DNA of 64,000 nt from Nostoc sp. FACHB-110 (lineage in GTDB: Bacteria > Cyanobacteriota > Cyanobacteriia > Cyanobacteriales > Nostocaceae). The translations under genes and the position numbers were made by a program. The notes under the pieces were generated by a model. It was not told the DNA's origin. It ran no database searches and worked only from the letters and a program-made list of their open reading frames with translations. How positions within the stretch are numbered: the stretch's first letter is position 1; each line of letters starts with the position of its first letter. The stretch covers positions 1 through 64,000 of the forward strand of contig NZ_JACJRU010000032.1 in NCBI RefSeq assembly GCF_014697425.1, read 5' to 3'. Positions 53,742-61,736 of this stretch are shown one piece after another.

Positions 53742-53939
53742 ATGAACTTACCACCTTTATCGTTATTAGTTGAATCTGCGAAATATCTAGTATCACAAAT
53801 TGAAAAACATCCTGATTACCAAGCACTTAATTATCAGCCAGACTTAACAATTGGTGATGCTCAAACAGCATTGTCATACTTACAAACTGAATTAGATAGC
53901 AATCAACAGCCTTCAATTGTATCCGAGAGTGTTGATTAG
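53742..53939 (+). CDS. Small hypothetical plasmid protein (65 aa)
   Basis: MNLPPLSLLVESAKYLVSQI, EKHPDYQALNYQPDLTIGDA, QTALSYLQTELDSNQQPSIV. AGGAGC lies before the ATG. Acidic, helical, no known domain. 25 bases behind the preceding gene and in the same direction, so part of one transcript. A family B MITE follows the stop by 6 bases. Confidence 0.6.
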   Translation: MNLPPLSLLVESAKYLVSQIEKHPDYQALNYQPDLTIGDAQTALSYLQTELDSNQQPSIVSESVD

Positions 53940-53944
53940 GAAAT

Positions 53945-54078
53945 GTAAGAATTCAGAAGTCAGAATCCAGGAGCCAGAATGTTAGAAAATTCGGACAAAA
54001 TCTTCTCTTTCAATAGATGAATCATGCGCTCATTGCTTTTAAATTCTGACTTCTGACTTCTGAGTCCTGCATCCTTAC
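53945..54078. mobile_element. MITE family B, copy at 53.9 kb
   Basis: 134 bp; ends GTAAGAATTCAGAAGTCAG and, inverted, CTGACTTCTGAGTCCTGCAT..TTAC. Same length and core as the copy at 29313-29446. Confidence 0.8.
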
Positions 54079-54194
54079 TAGGAAATAGCAATCGCTTGAA
54101 TGAGTGCTGATGTTCAAGCGATTACCAGTGGCAGAAAATAGCGCATTGCTAAAGAAGCTTCATTATGACACATCAACTGTAAGGACTGAGGAGA

Positions 54195-54557
54195 ATGAAG
54201 TTTGAAATCAATCAAATTGTTGAAATTGTCGATGATAAGCCTGTTATTCTCTCTACCGAAATTAGAGTATTAACGCAATCTACTGACTTATATTCTTTAG
54301 CCAGAGATTACATTGAAGAATACGCGGATTACGAGTTTGTCCAACGCAATCAATACTCTGGATACAGAATTAAGAACAACAAACGCCACCGATACATTAT
54401 AGTTTTGATTCCGCAACAAGACAGATTAATTATTTGCTGCCAATTGGAATCAAGTAACAAAAACAAATTGTTTCCGTATCTGTGGGAAACAACAATTACT
54501 ACTGTTGAACAATTACATGAGTTTTTCGGAATTTGGTCTAATAAAGATTTTCTCTAA
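54195..54557 (+). CDS. Hypothetical plasmid protein (120 aa)
   Basis: Strand-rich small protein (MKFEINQIVEIVDDKPVILS, then YSGYRIKNNKRHRYIIVLIP, IICCQLES). GAGGAG lies 5 bases before the ATG. Starts 116 bases behind the family B MITE. No domain recognised; position in the co-directional chain suggests a plasmid-maintenance or accessory role. Confidence 0.6.
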   Translation: MKFEINQIVEIVDDKPVILSTEIRVLTQSTDLYSLARDYIEEYADYEFVQRNQYSGYRIKNNKRHRYIIVLIPQQDRLIICCQLESSNKNKLFPYLWETTITTVEQLHEFFGIWSNKDFL

Positions 54558-54585
54558 CAACAGAACAATTTTGTAGGAGCAATAT

Positions 54586-55398
54586 ATGACAAATGAAATT
54601 AAACTAGGTTTTTGCAATCCTCCAGAACCAGTTTATCTTTACGTCAAGAATGGGGAATTAAGCGGTGAATCTTTTTTGTGGTATCACTTCAACATTGAGC
54701 AAGATAAAACTATACCAGTTCAACCTCGTGGGTTAACAGGTTATTTATCCGAACTACGAGTCACAGCAAAAGAGTTCAAAGGTAAAGACAATCTCAAGTT
54801 AGATATTGTTGTTGCTGCTGATGAGGTTTATTTAATTAGAACTGGCATAGAAACCAATTTTGCTAAGACATTTTTATTATCAGCATCCCTGGTACAAGAT
54901 TTTTCCAAACCCTTGATTATTGCTGTTACTAGTGGTGAAGAAAATACCGTGTTCTGCCGCTTATATGATGCCACTACCAAAGTCAGAATCCGCAAAGAAT
55001 GGAATCCGAATTCGGATTGGGCATCAATTATTACTGAAATTCAATCTCGGTTAGGAACATCTTCATCTGTTCCCTTAACACCAGAACAGCCACCGCACCC
55101 GCAAGATTTACGTATAAAACAGATTCGGACTTTATTGAATTATCCGCTTGATTTGGTACGGGAGTATTTGCAATTTCAAGATGTTGACCGTCCGAGTTTA
55201 CTTCCTGTCAGCAAGATTGATTCTCTCGTAAAAATAATGTGTCTCGCTTGGGCTGCTGACAAGTTTGAAAACCCGAATGATGCCGAATCTTTGTATCAAA
55301 AGCAAGTAGTTGACGCGATCGCCAGTGGTGCTGATGAAGTAGCGGCGATTCGCTCATGGATGCAGCAGTTAACAACAGTAAATGCTGGGGCAGCTTGA
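54586..55398 (+). CDS. Hypothetical plasmid protein (270 aa)
   Basis: GTAGGAGCAA precedes the ATG. The N-terminal ~150 residues are strand-rich (PVYLYVKNGELSGESFLWYH, KLDIVVAADEVYLIRTG), followed by a proline-rich linker (LTPEQPPHPQD) and a helical C-terminal half with LLNYPLDLVREYLQFQDVDR and a conserved-looking AIRSWMQQL end. I do not recognise a named family, though the arrangement resembles conserved proteins of Nostoc plasmids. 28 bases behind the preceding gene. Confidence 0.6.
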   Translation: MTNEIKLGFCNPPEPVYLYVKNGELSGESFLWYHFNIEQDKTIPVQPRGLTGYLSELRVTAKEFKGKDNLKLDIVVAADEVYLIRTGIETNFAKTFLLSASLVQDFSKPLIIAVTSGEENTVFCRLYDATTKVRIRKEWNPNSDWASIITEIQSRLGTSSSVPLTPEQPPHPQDLRIKQIRTLLNYPLDLVREYLQFQDVDRPSLLPVSKIDSLVKIMCLAWAADKFENPNDAESLYQKQVVDAIASGADEVAAIRSWMQQLTTVNAGAA

Positions 55399-55509
55399 AG
55401 TAAGAAAAAGCTTGGGGCAGGAGGAATATCAACTCATCCTCACATTCTATATCCTGCACCCATGCTTTTTGATTTTTCCCTACATCAATGAATTACAAGG
55501 AATTATCTC

Positions 55510-55713
55510 ATGAAAGTCATTGTCACAGTAATCGAAAAAATCACAAGTGAAGCTCACCTCAATATTCCAGATGGTTTGGCTCAAGAAGTTATTAAACAGC
55601 AAATATTAGACCTTTACAACAGTGGTCAAATGCAGACTGATTTGAACATTTTCAAAGTTGATTTTGAATCTATTAGCGCACGGATTGTTAGTGAGATTCA
55701 ACAAGCGCAATAA
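55510..55713 (+). CDS. Small hypothetical plasmid protein (67 aa)
   Basis: MKVIVTVIEKITSEAHLNIP, DGLAQEVIKQQILDLYNSGQ, MQTDLNIFKVDFESISARIV. An AAGGAATTATCTC stretch precedes the ATG. Strand-helix pattern, no known domain. The ~110-base gap before it and the ~40-base gap after it hold nothing else. Confidence 0.55.
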   Translation: MKVIVTVIEKITSEAHLNIPDGLAQEVIKQQILDLYNSGQMQTDLNIFKVDFESISARIVSEIQQAQ

Positions 55714-55864
55714 ATATCAATTTCTCTCTATATCAAATTAGCAGGGAGCATTTATGACTAAAACTTTGACAAATCCAGAAAATTATACCTGCCATGAAAT
55801 CGCCAGTATTCTTTCGCTGAATTTATTAACTGTTAGACATTGGATTCAAAGAGGCTGGCGTAGA

Positions 55865-56358
55865 ACAATTCAAAATTCAAAATTCAAAATTCAAAATGGA
55901 AGATAATTCTGTCAATTTGATGCAGGGATTAATTACTTTATACAAAGGAGATACCAAGTAATGAGTCAACAGAGAGATATTACAGATAGAACATTCAATT
56001 TTGCCGTTAGAATAGTCAACTTATGTAAAGTGTTAGATGAAAAACCAGGAGTAGGTCGAGTTTTATATAAACAGCTAATTCGGTCTGGAACTTCCATAGG
56101 GGCAAATGTTGAAGAATCTCAATCTGCTCAAAGCAAAGCTGATTTTGTACATAAGCTAGAAATTGCTCTTAAAGAAGCCAGAGAAACAAGATATTGGCTG
56201 AGAATTATGATAACTACGGAAATTATAGAGCAATCACGATTGTCATCATTGCTCAATGAGAGCGAAGAACTCATCAAGATAATTGCAGCAATAATAGTCA
56301 AAACCAAGCAAAACAATTCCAAATAATTTTGAATTTTGAATTTTGAATTTTGAATTGT
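55865..56358. mobile_element. Element with perfect 33-bp inverted repeats carrying a four-helix-bundle gene
   Basis: ACAATTCAAAATTCAAAATT and the following AATTCAAAAT units (55865-55897) are exactly reverse-complemented at 56326-56358. Between them lies a single gene of the 23S-rRNA IVP family. The whole unit interrupts a small HTH gene. No transposase is encoded, so any movement would need help in trans or a mechanism using the four-helix protein. No clear target duplication is visible. Confidence 0.8.
55961..56326 (+). CDS. Four-helix-bundle protein (23S rRNA intervening-sequence protein type)
   Basis: A 121-residue protein with the full IVP/S23 pattern: RTFNFAVRIVNLCKVL, YKQLIRSGTSIGANVEESQS, AQSKADFVHKLEIALKEARE and TRYWLRIM. 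Relatives form pentameric four-helix rings, occur inside 23S rRNA intervening sequences, and include the Avd accessory protein of diversity-generating retroelements. AAAGGAG precedes the ATG. The stop codon directly adjoins the right inverted repeat. No template or variable repeat, and no reverse transcriptase, is near, so a DGR is not supported. Confidence 0.9.
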   Translation: MSQQRDITDRTFNFAVRIVNLCKVLDEKPGVGRVLYKQLIRSGTSIGANVEESQSAQSKADFVHKLEIALKEARETRYWLRIMITTEIIEQSRLSSLLNESEELIKIIAAIIVKTKQNNSK

Positions 56359-56458
56359 TTTATCTTAAACAGTTTTTAGAAAATCCTCCACATCAAATCA
56401 AACAAAGAATCGCATCTCTTGATTCTGAAGCAATCAATTATTTATTGGGTAAAAAAAT

Positions 56459-56917
56459 ATGACAGAACAAATTACAGACTTAGAAAGATGCTGGTTTTTA
56501 TCTCCACCCTGGGGTAATCGAATCCCACCTGTTGAAGTCAACTTGCTTGAAAAGGTCTACCTCAAAGACAACAGAACATTCGGTTACTGCTGCGGTGTTC
56601 AGTGGTATGGCGATTGCTGGAACTACATTATTGAGATCAAAGATGACTTTATTTACACAACAAAACACCAGATTATCGGCACTGGTCAAATCCAACCCAA
56701 CACTTTGAATAAACCAGCTTTTGTCTTGGGATCTCGCGTCATGTTGTGTTTTCCCAATCACGGTACAAAGCAAAGGCTGATTCTGGGGATTGAGTTAATT
56801 GAAAAGTCCTGGTTCTATTTGGTCGAGTTGGCATCACCTAGTTTTTTTCCATCATCCGTTATGACCAACCGCTTTTCTTTGGTACGCGAACAAGACTTGG
56901 TACGGGTCAATGTCTAA
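56459..56917 (+). CDS. DUF1392-like plasmid protein
   Basis: A 152-residue protein matching the small DUF1392 family of Nostoc/Anabaena: DLERCWFLSPPWGNRIPPVE, VNLLEKVYLKDNRTFGYCCG, NKPAFVLGSRVMLCFPNHGT, KQRLILGIELIEKSWFYLVE. Its ATG overlaps the stop of the disrupted gene by four bases (ATGA). Function unknown; the tryptophan/cysteine-rich strands suggest a small beta barrel. Confidence 0.7.
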   Translation: MTEQITDLERCWFLSPPWGNRIPPVEVNLLEKVYLKDNRTFGYCCGVQWYGDCWNYIIEIKDDFIYTTKHQIIGTGQIQPNTLNKPAFVLGSRVMLCFPNHGTKQRLILGIELIEKSWFYLVELASPSFFPSSVMTNRFSLVREQDLVRVNV

Positions 56918-56958
56918 GTCAACACTCAACACTCTCTACTCACCACACAACTAAAACT

Positions 56959-57732
56959 ATGTCACACATTGAAATCGCCCAAATCATCGAGCAGATTAAA
57001 CAAGAGATTGAGGTAGACGCATCAGGTAATGCCAAAGCCAGCATCAGAGCGACTGCAAGATTAGCGGGAGTAGACCATACTGCAATTATCAATCATCTCC
57101 AAAGTGGTGAACTAAAACCAACCAAATTAGCTCAGATGCTTATGGAGCAAGGATTTAATGCTGGTGAACTAAAAGAGTGGCGTACTGAAGGCATTCCCGA
57201 CAAGGCGATCGCCATTATTTTGGAATACTATGCTTTCTACGCAAACCGCTATTGTAACCCCCAAGCGAGATTGGTATGCCGTTCATTCAACACCATCGGT
57301 ATTCGGGCTTGGATTCAAGAAAAATTAGGTTGGACAAAACCCGCGACTGCAAATGAAACTGCCATGACCCAGATACAGTTACTCGCTGCAATTGCACAAC
57401 AGATGGCCGAGCAAGAACAGCGTTTACTCCAACAGCAACAACAGCAAGCCGAAATTTTGGAAAGGCTCAAAGCCGTCGAAGTTGAGCAAGACAGAGTAAA
57501 CACACCTTCCGGTCACAAGTACAGTATCGTCGGTTTCGCTAATCTTCAGGGTTTAGAAATCTCAGCCAAAGAAGCAAGTGCAAAGGGAAAAAAGGCCAGT
57601 GCCTTGTGTCGTAAGCAAGGCATAGAAATAGAACGTATTCATGACCCCAGGTTTGGCAGAGTCGGCTTGTATCCCGAAAGCATTTTGATTGATGTGTTTT
57701 CTACCAATTCTAAAGAGAAAGCGACCGCTTAA
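56959..57732 (+). CDS. Plasmid DNA-binding-like protein with glutamine-rich coiled coil
   Basis: A 257-residue protein. N-terminal helices (ASIRATARLAGVDHTAIINH) resemble a helix-turn-helix, followed by a region shared with plasmid antirepressor-like proteins (YANRYCNPQARLVCRSFNTI, GIRAWIQEKLGW), a glutamine-rich coiled coil (~155-180) and a C-terminal domain (KASALCRKQGIEIERIHDPR, FGRVGLYPESIL). The last gene before repA; it may regulate copy number or replication. That is inferred from position. Confidence 0.65.
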   Translation: MSHIEIAQIIEQIKQEIEVDASGNAKASIRATARLAGVDHTAIINHLQSGELKPTKLAQMLMEQGFNAGELKEWRTEGIPDKAIAIILEYYAFYANRYCNPQARLVCRSFNTIGIRAWIQEKLGWTKPATANETAMTQIQLLAAIAQQMAEQEQRLLQQQQQQAEILERLKAVEVEQDRVNTPSGHKYSIVGFANLQGLEISAKEASAKGKKASALCRKQGIEIERIHDPRFGRVGLYPESILIDVFSTNSKEKATA

Positions 57733-58001
57733 TAGGGGTACAGCGATCGCGCTTTTGAATGGCATTGTGATTAAGCATTTATTACTAATGTAACAAAGCT
57801 TCGTTACAAAACTTAAAACCTCTGCGTTATGGCGATAGTCAAAAAGTAAAAAGCAACCGTACCGAAACAGTCACGATTGCAGGAGGAAATTTAGGTTATT
57901 CAGGTATACCCGATACTTTCTCCAATTTCGGACACTTTCACAAAGCTTAAGGAAATTAACCGAACACATAGTTGCAATGCCTTCAAAAAAAGAGAAAAGT
58001 A

Positions 58002-58088
58002 ATGCGACAACTCACTTTATTTCCCAAATCTTACTTGTTGGAGTTTCAACCAGATTTTCCCAAATGGTGTAAAGTATTCGTGCTTTAG
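58002..58088 (+). CDS. Possible leader peptide upstream of repA (28 aa)
   Basis: ATG CGA CAA... reads MRQLTLFPKSYLLEFQPDFP then KWCKVFVL. An A/G-rich GAGAAAAG lies before the ATG. The frame ends 113 bases before repA. Leader-like translational control of repA is speculative. Confidence 0.3.
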   Translation: MRQLTLFPKSYLLEFQPDFPKWCKVFVL

Positions 58089-58148
58089 TTCAGATGTACT
58101 AAAAGCCTGATTTCGTTTTCTAGCTAGTAGCTGTTTTTAAACACTTTC

Positions 58149-58172
58149 TAGCGGTATGACCCGATACCGCTA
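58149..58172 (+). promoter_or_regulatory. 9-bp hairpin in the repA leader
   Basis: TAGCGGTAT / ATACCGCTA with a 6-base GACCCG loop, 30 bases before the repA ATG. It could mask or attenuate repA translation or transcription. Confidence 0.55.
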
Positions 58173-58201
58173 ACTTTTCCATGCGTCTATTGGAGGGAAT
58201 T

Positions 58202-61200
58202 ATGAGTCTCGAATCACATCACTTACAAGAATGGCTCGACAGTGGCGTTGACGAAGAATTGATTGCTCTCAACGTGCGATCGCTCTCTGGCACAACCCCT
58301 TATGACTACCTTTTGTACAGCGATAAAATCTCCCGCCGCAATGACGGACGGCTGCGGGACAGGGATTTGAAAAAATACCAGCACATTGAACTGGGCGGTT
58401 GGTGGTGTAGCGGCATTAACCCACTGAGCAATTATGAACAGATGCTCTGGGGTTGCTTCAAACCAGACAAGCCCCGGCGAGATCCGCAGAAGATTCACAA
58501 ATTCATCAAGTATGAGCATCCGTACAGGGAGCAAACCCGTGCATTCTTTTTGCAAGTCACCAAGAAGATTTGGGTCAAAGTGTCGAATCGTTGCGGTATT
58601 CCCATCACCGACGAGGATTTACAACATCCGGGTGGCTTCTGGCATTGGGTTTGGACGAATAACGTACCAGTGGTAATTGTGGAAGGGGCTAAGAAAGCCG
58701 CTTGTTTACTTTCAGCTGGTTATGCTGCGATCGCAATCAGTGGTGTTAACGCAGGATACCGCACACCAAAAGATGAGTACGGGACTGCCACTGGTAAACC
58801 CTCTCTTATCCCCGATCTGAAACATTTCGCAACAACAGGCAGACAGGTTAACATCTGCTTTGACCACGATACCAAACCTGAGACTGTTCAACGGGTAAGA
58901 ACTGCTATCAGTCGTATGGGTCGTTTATTGATTGCTGAAGGTTGTCAGCTACGTGTGATTGATCTGCCGGGAACCGAAAAAGGAGTTGATGATTTTGTCG
59001 TTGCCCAAGGACAAGATGCTTTTCACGCGCTGTACAACACTGCTGAAACACTCGAACTTTGGGAAATCAAGCTGTTTACCCTGCTGACCTATCCCCCAGC
59101 GATCGCTCTCAACCAACGATTCTTGGGTGGGTTGATTGCACCAGAAGGCGAAAAACTAATTGTCCTCAAAGCTCCCAAAGGCACAGGCAAAACCGAGTGG
59201 TTGTCATCTGAAGTAGCCAAAGCCCACGACCAGGGGCGAAAGGTACTCATCATCACCCATCGTATTCAGTTGGGTGAGGCGTTGTGCGATCGCTTCGGCG
59301 TTGATTACGTCAGCGAGATTAAAACCTCTGACACAGGCGGTTTGTTGGGTTATGGCGTTTGCGTGGACTCGTTGCACAAAGATAGCCAAGCGCGATTCAA
59401 CCCCAACGACTGGTCAAACGATGTCATCATTATTGATGAATGCGACCAAGTTTTCTGGCATTTACTCCACTCTACTACTGATGTGGCCAAGCGGCGGGTA
59501 GCGATACTGCGAAATTTCAAGCAGCTGATCCAAAATGTTTTGGGTAGCGAACACGGTAAAATCTATCTTTCTTCTGCCGATGCCTCAGATACCGATGTTA
59601 AGTACATTTTGTCTCTGGCTGGAGAATATCGAGTTAACCCCTTCGTGATCGTAAATAATTATCAGCCTGTGTCTGGTAAGTGCTACAACTACTCTGGGAG
59701 TAACCCTAAGAATTTGATTGCAGCACTTGATAAGGCGATCGCGCGTGGTTTAGAAAACCAGAATTGTCTAGGTCAAGCAGGGGAGCAGGGGAGCGGGGGA
59801 GCAGGGGAGAATAAAACTACACTCTCCCCTGCACCTCTGCCCCCCTGCCCCTCTGCCAGCCAAAACGCAGAATTGTCTTGTCCACCTCGTTTTCTGTTGT
59901 GCTGTTCTGCTCAAAAAGCTAAGTCTAAATGGGGTACTCAAGCCTTAGAACAACGATTTAAAAAGAAATTCCCTCACCTGCGAATACTGCGAATTGACAG
60001 TCATTCAGTTTTAGATCCGAAACACCCAGCATTTGAGTGTATTGCCCATCTCAACGAAATTCTCACCCAGTATGATTTAGTCATCGCCTCACCCAGCCTG
60101 GAAACTGGTGTCTCCATCGACATTCGAGGTCATTTTAGCTCAGTCTGGGGGATATTCCAGGGAGTTCAGCCTGTGGATTCTGTACGGCAGATGTTAGCAC
60201 GGCTGCGGGAAACTGTTGACCGTCACATTTGGGTTAGCCAGTACGGGATGGGGACTGTGGGCAATGGTTCAACTTCTATGGGTGGATTATTGCGGAGCCA
60301 GGATATCGCAACACAAGCCAATATTGCTCTGTTGTCTGCGGCTGATAATTATGATTACTCGTTCATTGACCAGAACTTTCAGCCCGAATCTTTGCAGACT
60401 TGGGGTAAGCGGGGTGCTGTCATTAATGTAGAGATGCGCCGCTATCACGAATTTGTGCTGAAGGGTTTGGCGGCTGATGGCTACACTGTGATTGATGCGG
60501 ATGATTCTGACCCTGACGAAACTAAGGAAGTGGTTAAAGAAGTCAAAGCTGCTTCTAAAGAATTATATGCTGGTCAATGTCAAGGGGTTTCTCAATCAGA
60601 AGATGTGTCTGATGCCGAACTGAAGAAATTACAAGAAAAGCGGGTGAAGACTGAAGAGGAAAGATACCAGCAGCGTAAGGCTGAGTTGTCCCGGCGTTAT
60701 GAAGTTGATGTTACGCCTGAGTTGGTTATGAAGGATGATGACGGCTGGTATCCTCAACTGCGGCTGCACTATTATCTGACGGTGGGGCGGCAGTTTTTGA
60801 CCAGCCGGGACAGCAAACGGGCTAAGGGGCTGGCTGAAGCTGGGGAGAATGCGATATGGAAACCTGATTTTAACAAGGGGCAGATGTTGTCTTCGGTGCG
60901 GTTGTTGTCAGAACTGAATCTGTTGCAGTTGCTTACTCCTGGGGAGGAGTTACGGGGTTCTGATGAGAAAATGCAGGAGTTTAAGGCTCGCGCGGTGAAG
61001 AATCGGTACTTGATCAAGAATTATTTGAACGTGACTATTTCGGAAAAGCTGACACCTATTGCGATCGCTCAGAAGTTACTCGACAAAATTGATCTGCGGT
61101 TGTCGTATGTTGGTCGGTTGGGGGAAAGAGGGAAACGGGAGTGTGTTTATAAGTTTGTGACTGCTGATGATGGGCGGAATGTGATTTTTGAGAAGTGGTT

Positions 61201-61504
61201 AAATCGGGAGTTGGTGTCAGTCACTAGTAATATAAATGTACCAACACCAATCACTGACACAACACCACTCCCCAGTAATCAGGATATGGAGGGACAGGAA
61301 GCTGCTTGGTGGCAGCAGATTAAATCTTACGCTGCTGGGTTTATGGAACGGGTAGAATCTGGCTTAGAGGCGGCTAAAGAATTCCTCTCTACCCTCACTT
61401 CGGACGAGCGTTGGAGTGTGATGGTGGCGTTTGAGGAGGCACAGCCGCAGTTGTTTGGGCAGTTGGTGGCGGCGGCTCCTGAGTGGGTTGAGTGGATGGG
61501 GTGA
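58202..61504 (+). CDS. repA: CyRepA1-family plasmid replication protein
   Basis: A 1100-residue initiator with primase/helicase features. ATG 58202 has GGAGG 6 bases upstream; the ATG at 58181 has none. Residues ~90-270 form a DUF3854/Toprim-like domain (VPVVIVEGAKKAACLLSAGY, INICFDHDTKP-type aspartates). Residues ~320-640 are a superfamily-2-like helicase with Walker A APKGTGKTEW, VLIITHRIQL and the DEAD-type IIIDECDQVF. The C-terminal ~380 residues end in the module found again in three decayed copies. Residues ~525-555 are coded by an in-frame GGGGAGCA hairpin repeat. The gene defines the replicon. Confidence 0.92.
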   Translation: MSLESHHLQEWLDSGVDEELIALNVRSLSGTTPYDYLLYSDKISRRNDGRLRDRDLKKYQHIELGGWWCSGINPLSNYEQMLWGCFKPDKPRRDPQKIHKFIKYEHPYREQTRAFFLQVTKKIWVKVSNRCGIPITDEDLQHPGGFWHWVWTNNVPVVIVEGAKKAACLLSAGYAAIAISGVNAGYRTPKDEYGTATGKPSLIPDLKHFATTGRQVNICFDHDTKPETVQRVRTAISRMGRLLIAEGCQLRVIDLPGTEKGVDDFVVAQGQDAFHALYNTAETLELWEIKLFTLLTYPPAIALNQRFLGGLIAPEGEKLIVLKAPKGTGKTEWLSSEVAKAHDQGRKVLIITHRIQLGEALCDRFGVDYVSEIKTSDTGGLLGYGVCVDSLHKDSQARFNPNDWSNDVIIIDECDQVFWHLLHSTTDVAKRRVAILRNFKQLIQNVLGSEHGKIYLSSADASDTDVKYILSLAGEYRVNPFVIVNNYQPVSGKCYNYSGSNPKNLIAALDKAIARGLENQNCLGQAGEQGSGGAGENKTTLSPAPLPPCPSASQNAELSCPPRFLLCCSAQKAKSKWGTQALEQRFKKKFPHLRILRIDSHSVLDPKHPAFECIAHLNEILTQYDLVIASPSLETGVSIDIRGHFSSVWGIFQGVQPVDSVRQMLARLRETVDRHIWVSQYGMGTVGNGSTSMGGLLRSQDIATQANIALLSAADNYDYSFIDQNFQPESLQTWGKRGAVINVEMRRYHEFVLKGLAADGYTVIDADDSDPDETKEVVKEVKAASKELYAGQCQGVSQSEDVSDAELKKLQEKRVKTEEERYQQRKAELSRRYEVDVTPELVMKDDDGWYPQLRLHYYLTVGRQFLTSRDSKRAKGLAEAGENAIWKPDFNKGQMLSSVRLLSELNLLQLLTPGEELRGSDEKMQEFKARAVKNRYLIKNYLNVTISEKLTPIAIAQKLLDKIDLRLSYVGRLGERGKRECVYKFVTADDGRNVIFEKWLNRELVSVTSNINVPTPITDTTPLPSNQDMEGQEAAWWQQIKSYAAGFMERVESGLEAAKEFLSTLTSDERWSVMVAFEEAQPQLFGQLVAAAPEWVEWMG

Positions 61505-61736
61505 GTGTGGGTTTGGGGCGATGGCTGCGCCAACCTCTTCTCTTCGAGACGCTACGCGAACGACGAACACCGTCGGTTGATGCAATAACCATTGCGTTCA
61601 TTGGGACAAGACAGTGCGTGACTGAGGACGGAAATTGGGATTTGAACAACAAGTTTTCACTCAATGCTCAGGTACAAGATTCGCTGACCATCTCGCACCC
61701 GTCACGATCGCTTTTCATCTCCGTGCAGTGGGCGGA
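61505..61736. other. Junction between repA and the GC-rich oxidoreductase operon
   Basis: Contains GAGACGCTACGCGAAC (61546-61561), a short motif also seen at 13674 and 34895. Open plus frames here (to 61899) only run into the antisense of the next gene. This marks the change from AT-rich plasmid DNA to GC-richer DNA. Confidence 0.5.

Larger units (their letters stand above)
55754..56462 (+). pseudogene. Small helix-turn-helix plasmid gene split by the four-helix-bundle element
   Basis: The 5' part reads MTKTLTNPENYTCHEIASIL then SLNLLTVRHWIQRGWR, a MerR/excisionase-type helix-turn-helix, and is broken at 55865 by a 494-bp element. The 3' part after the element reads YLKQFLENPPHQIKQRIASL, DSEAINYLLGKKI and stops with TGA overlapping the next gene's ATG, as in an intact operon. 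A few codons around the junction are missing or altered, so excision would not restore the frame exactly. Confidence 0.75.
57733..58201. promoter_or_regulatory. repA upstream region, candidate replication control or origin
   Basis: A 470-base region with a TGTAAC...GTTACA hairpin (~57789-57806) that could end the preceding operon, HIP1 sites, a 28-codon frame (58002-58088) and a 9-bp hairpin (58149-58172) just upstream of repA. No clear iterons are visible. Placement suggests control of repA expression. Confidence 0.45.

Noticed and set aside
55961..56326. Avd protein of a diversity-generating retroelement
   Set aside because: Similar fold, but no reverse transcriptase, template repeat or variable repeat was found nearby.
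55865..56358. CRISPR array from the AATTCAAAATTC repeats
   Set aside because: Units are contiguous tandem heptamer-like repeats without spacers and form inverted arms around a gene; no cas gene is present.
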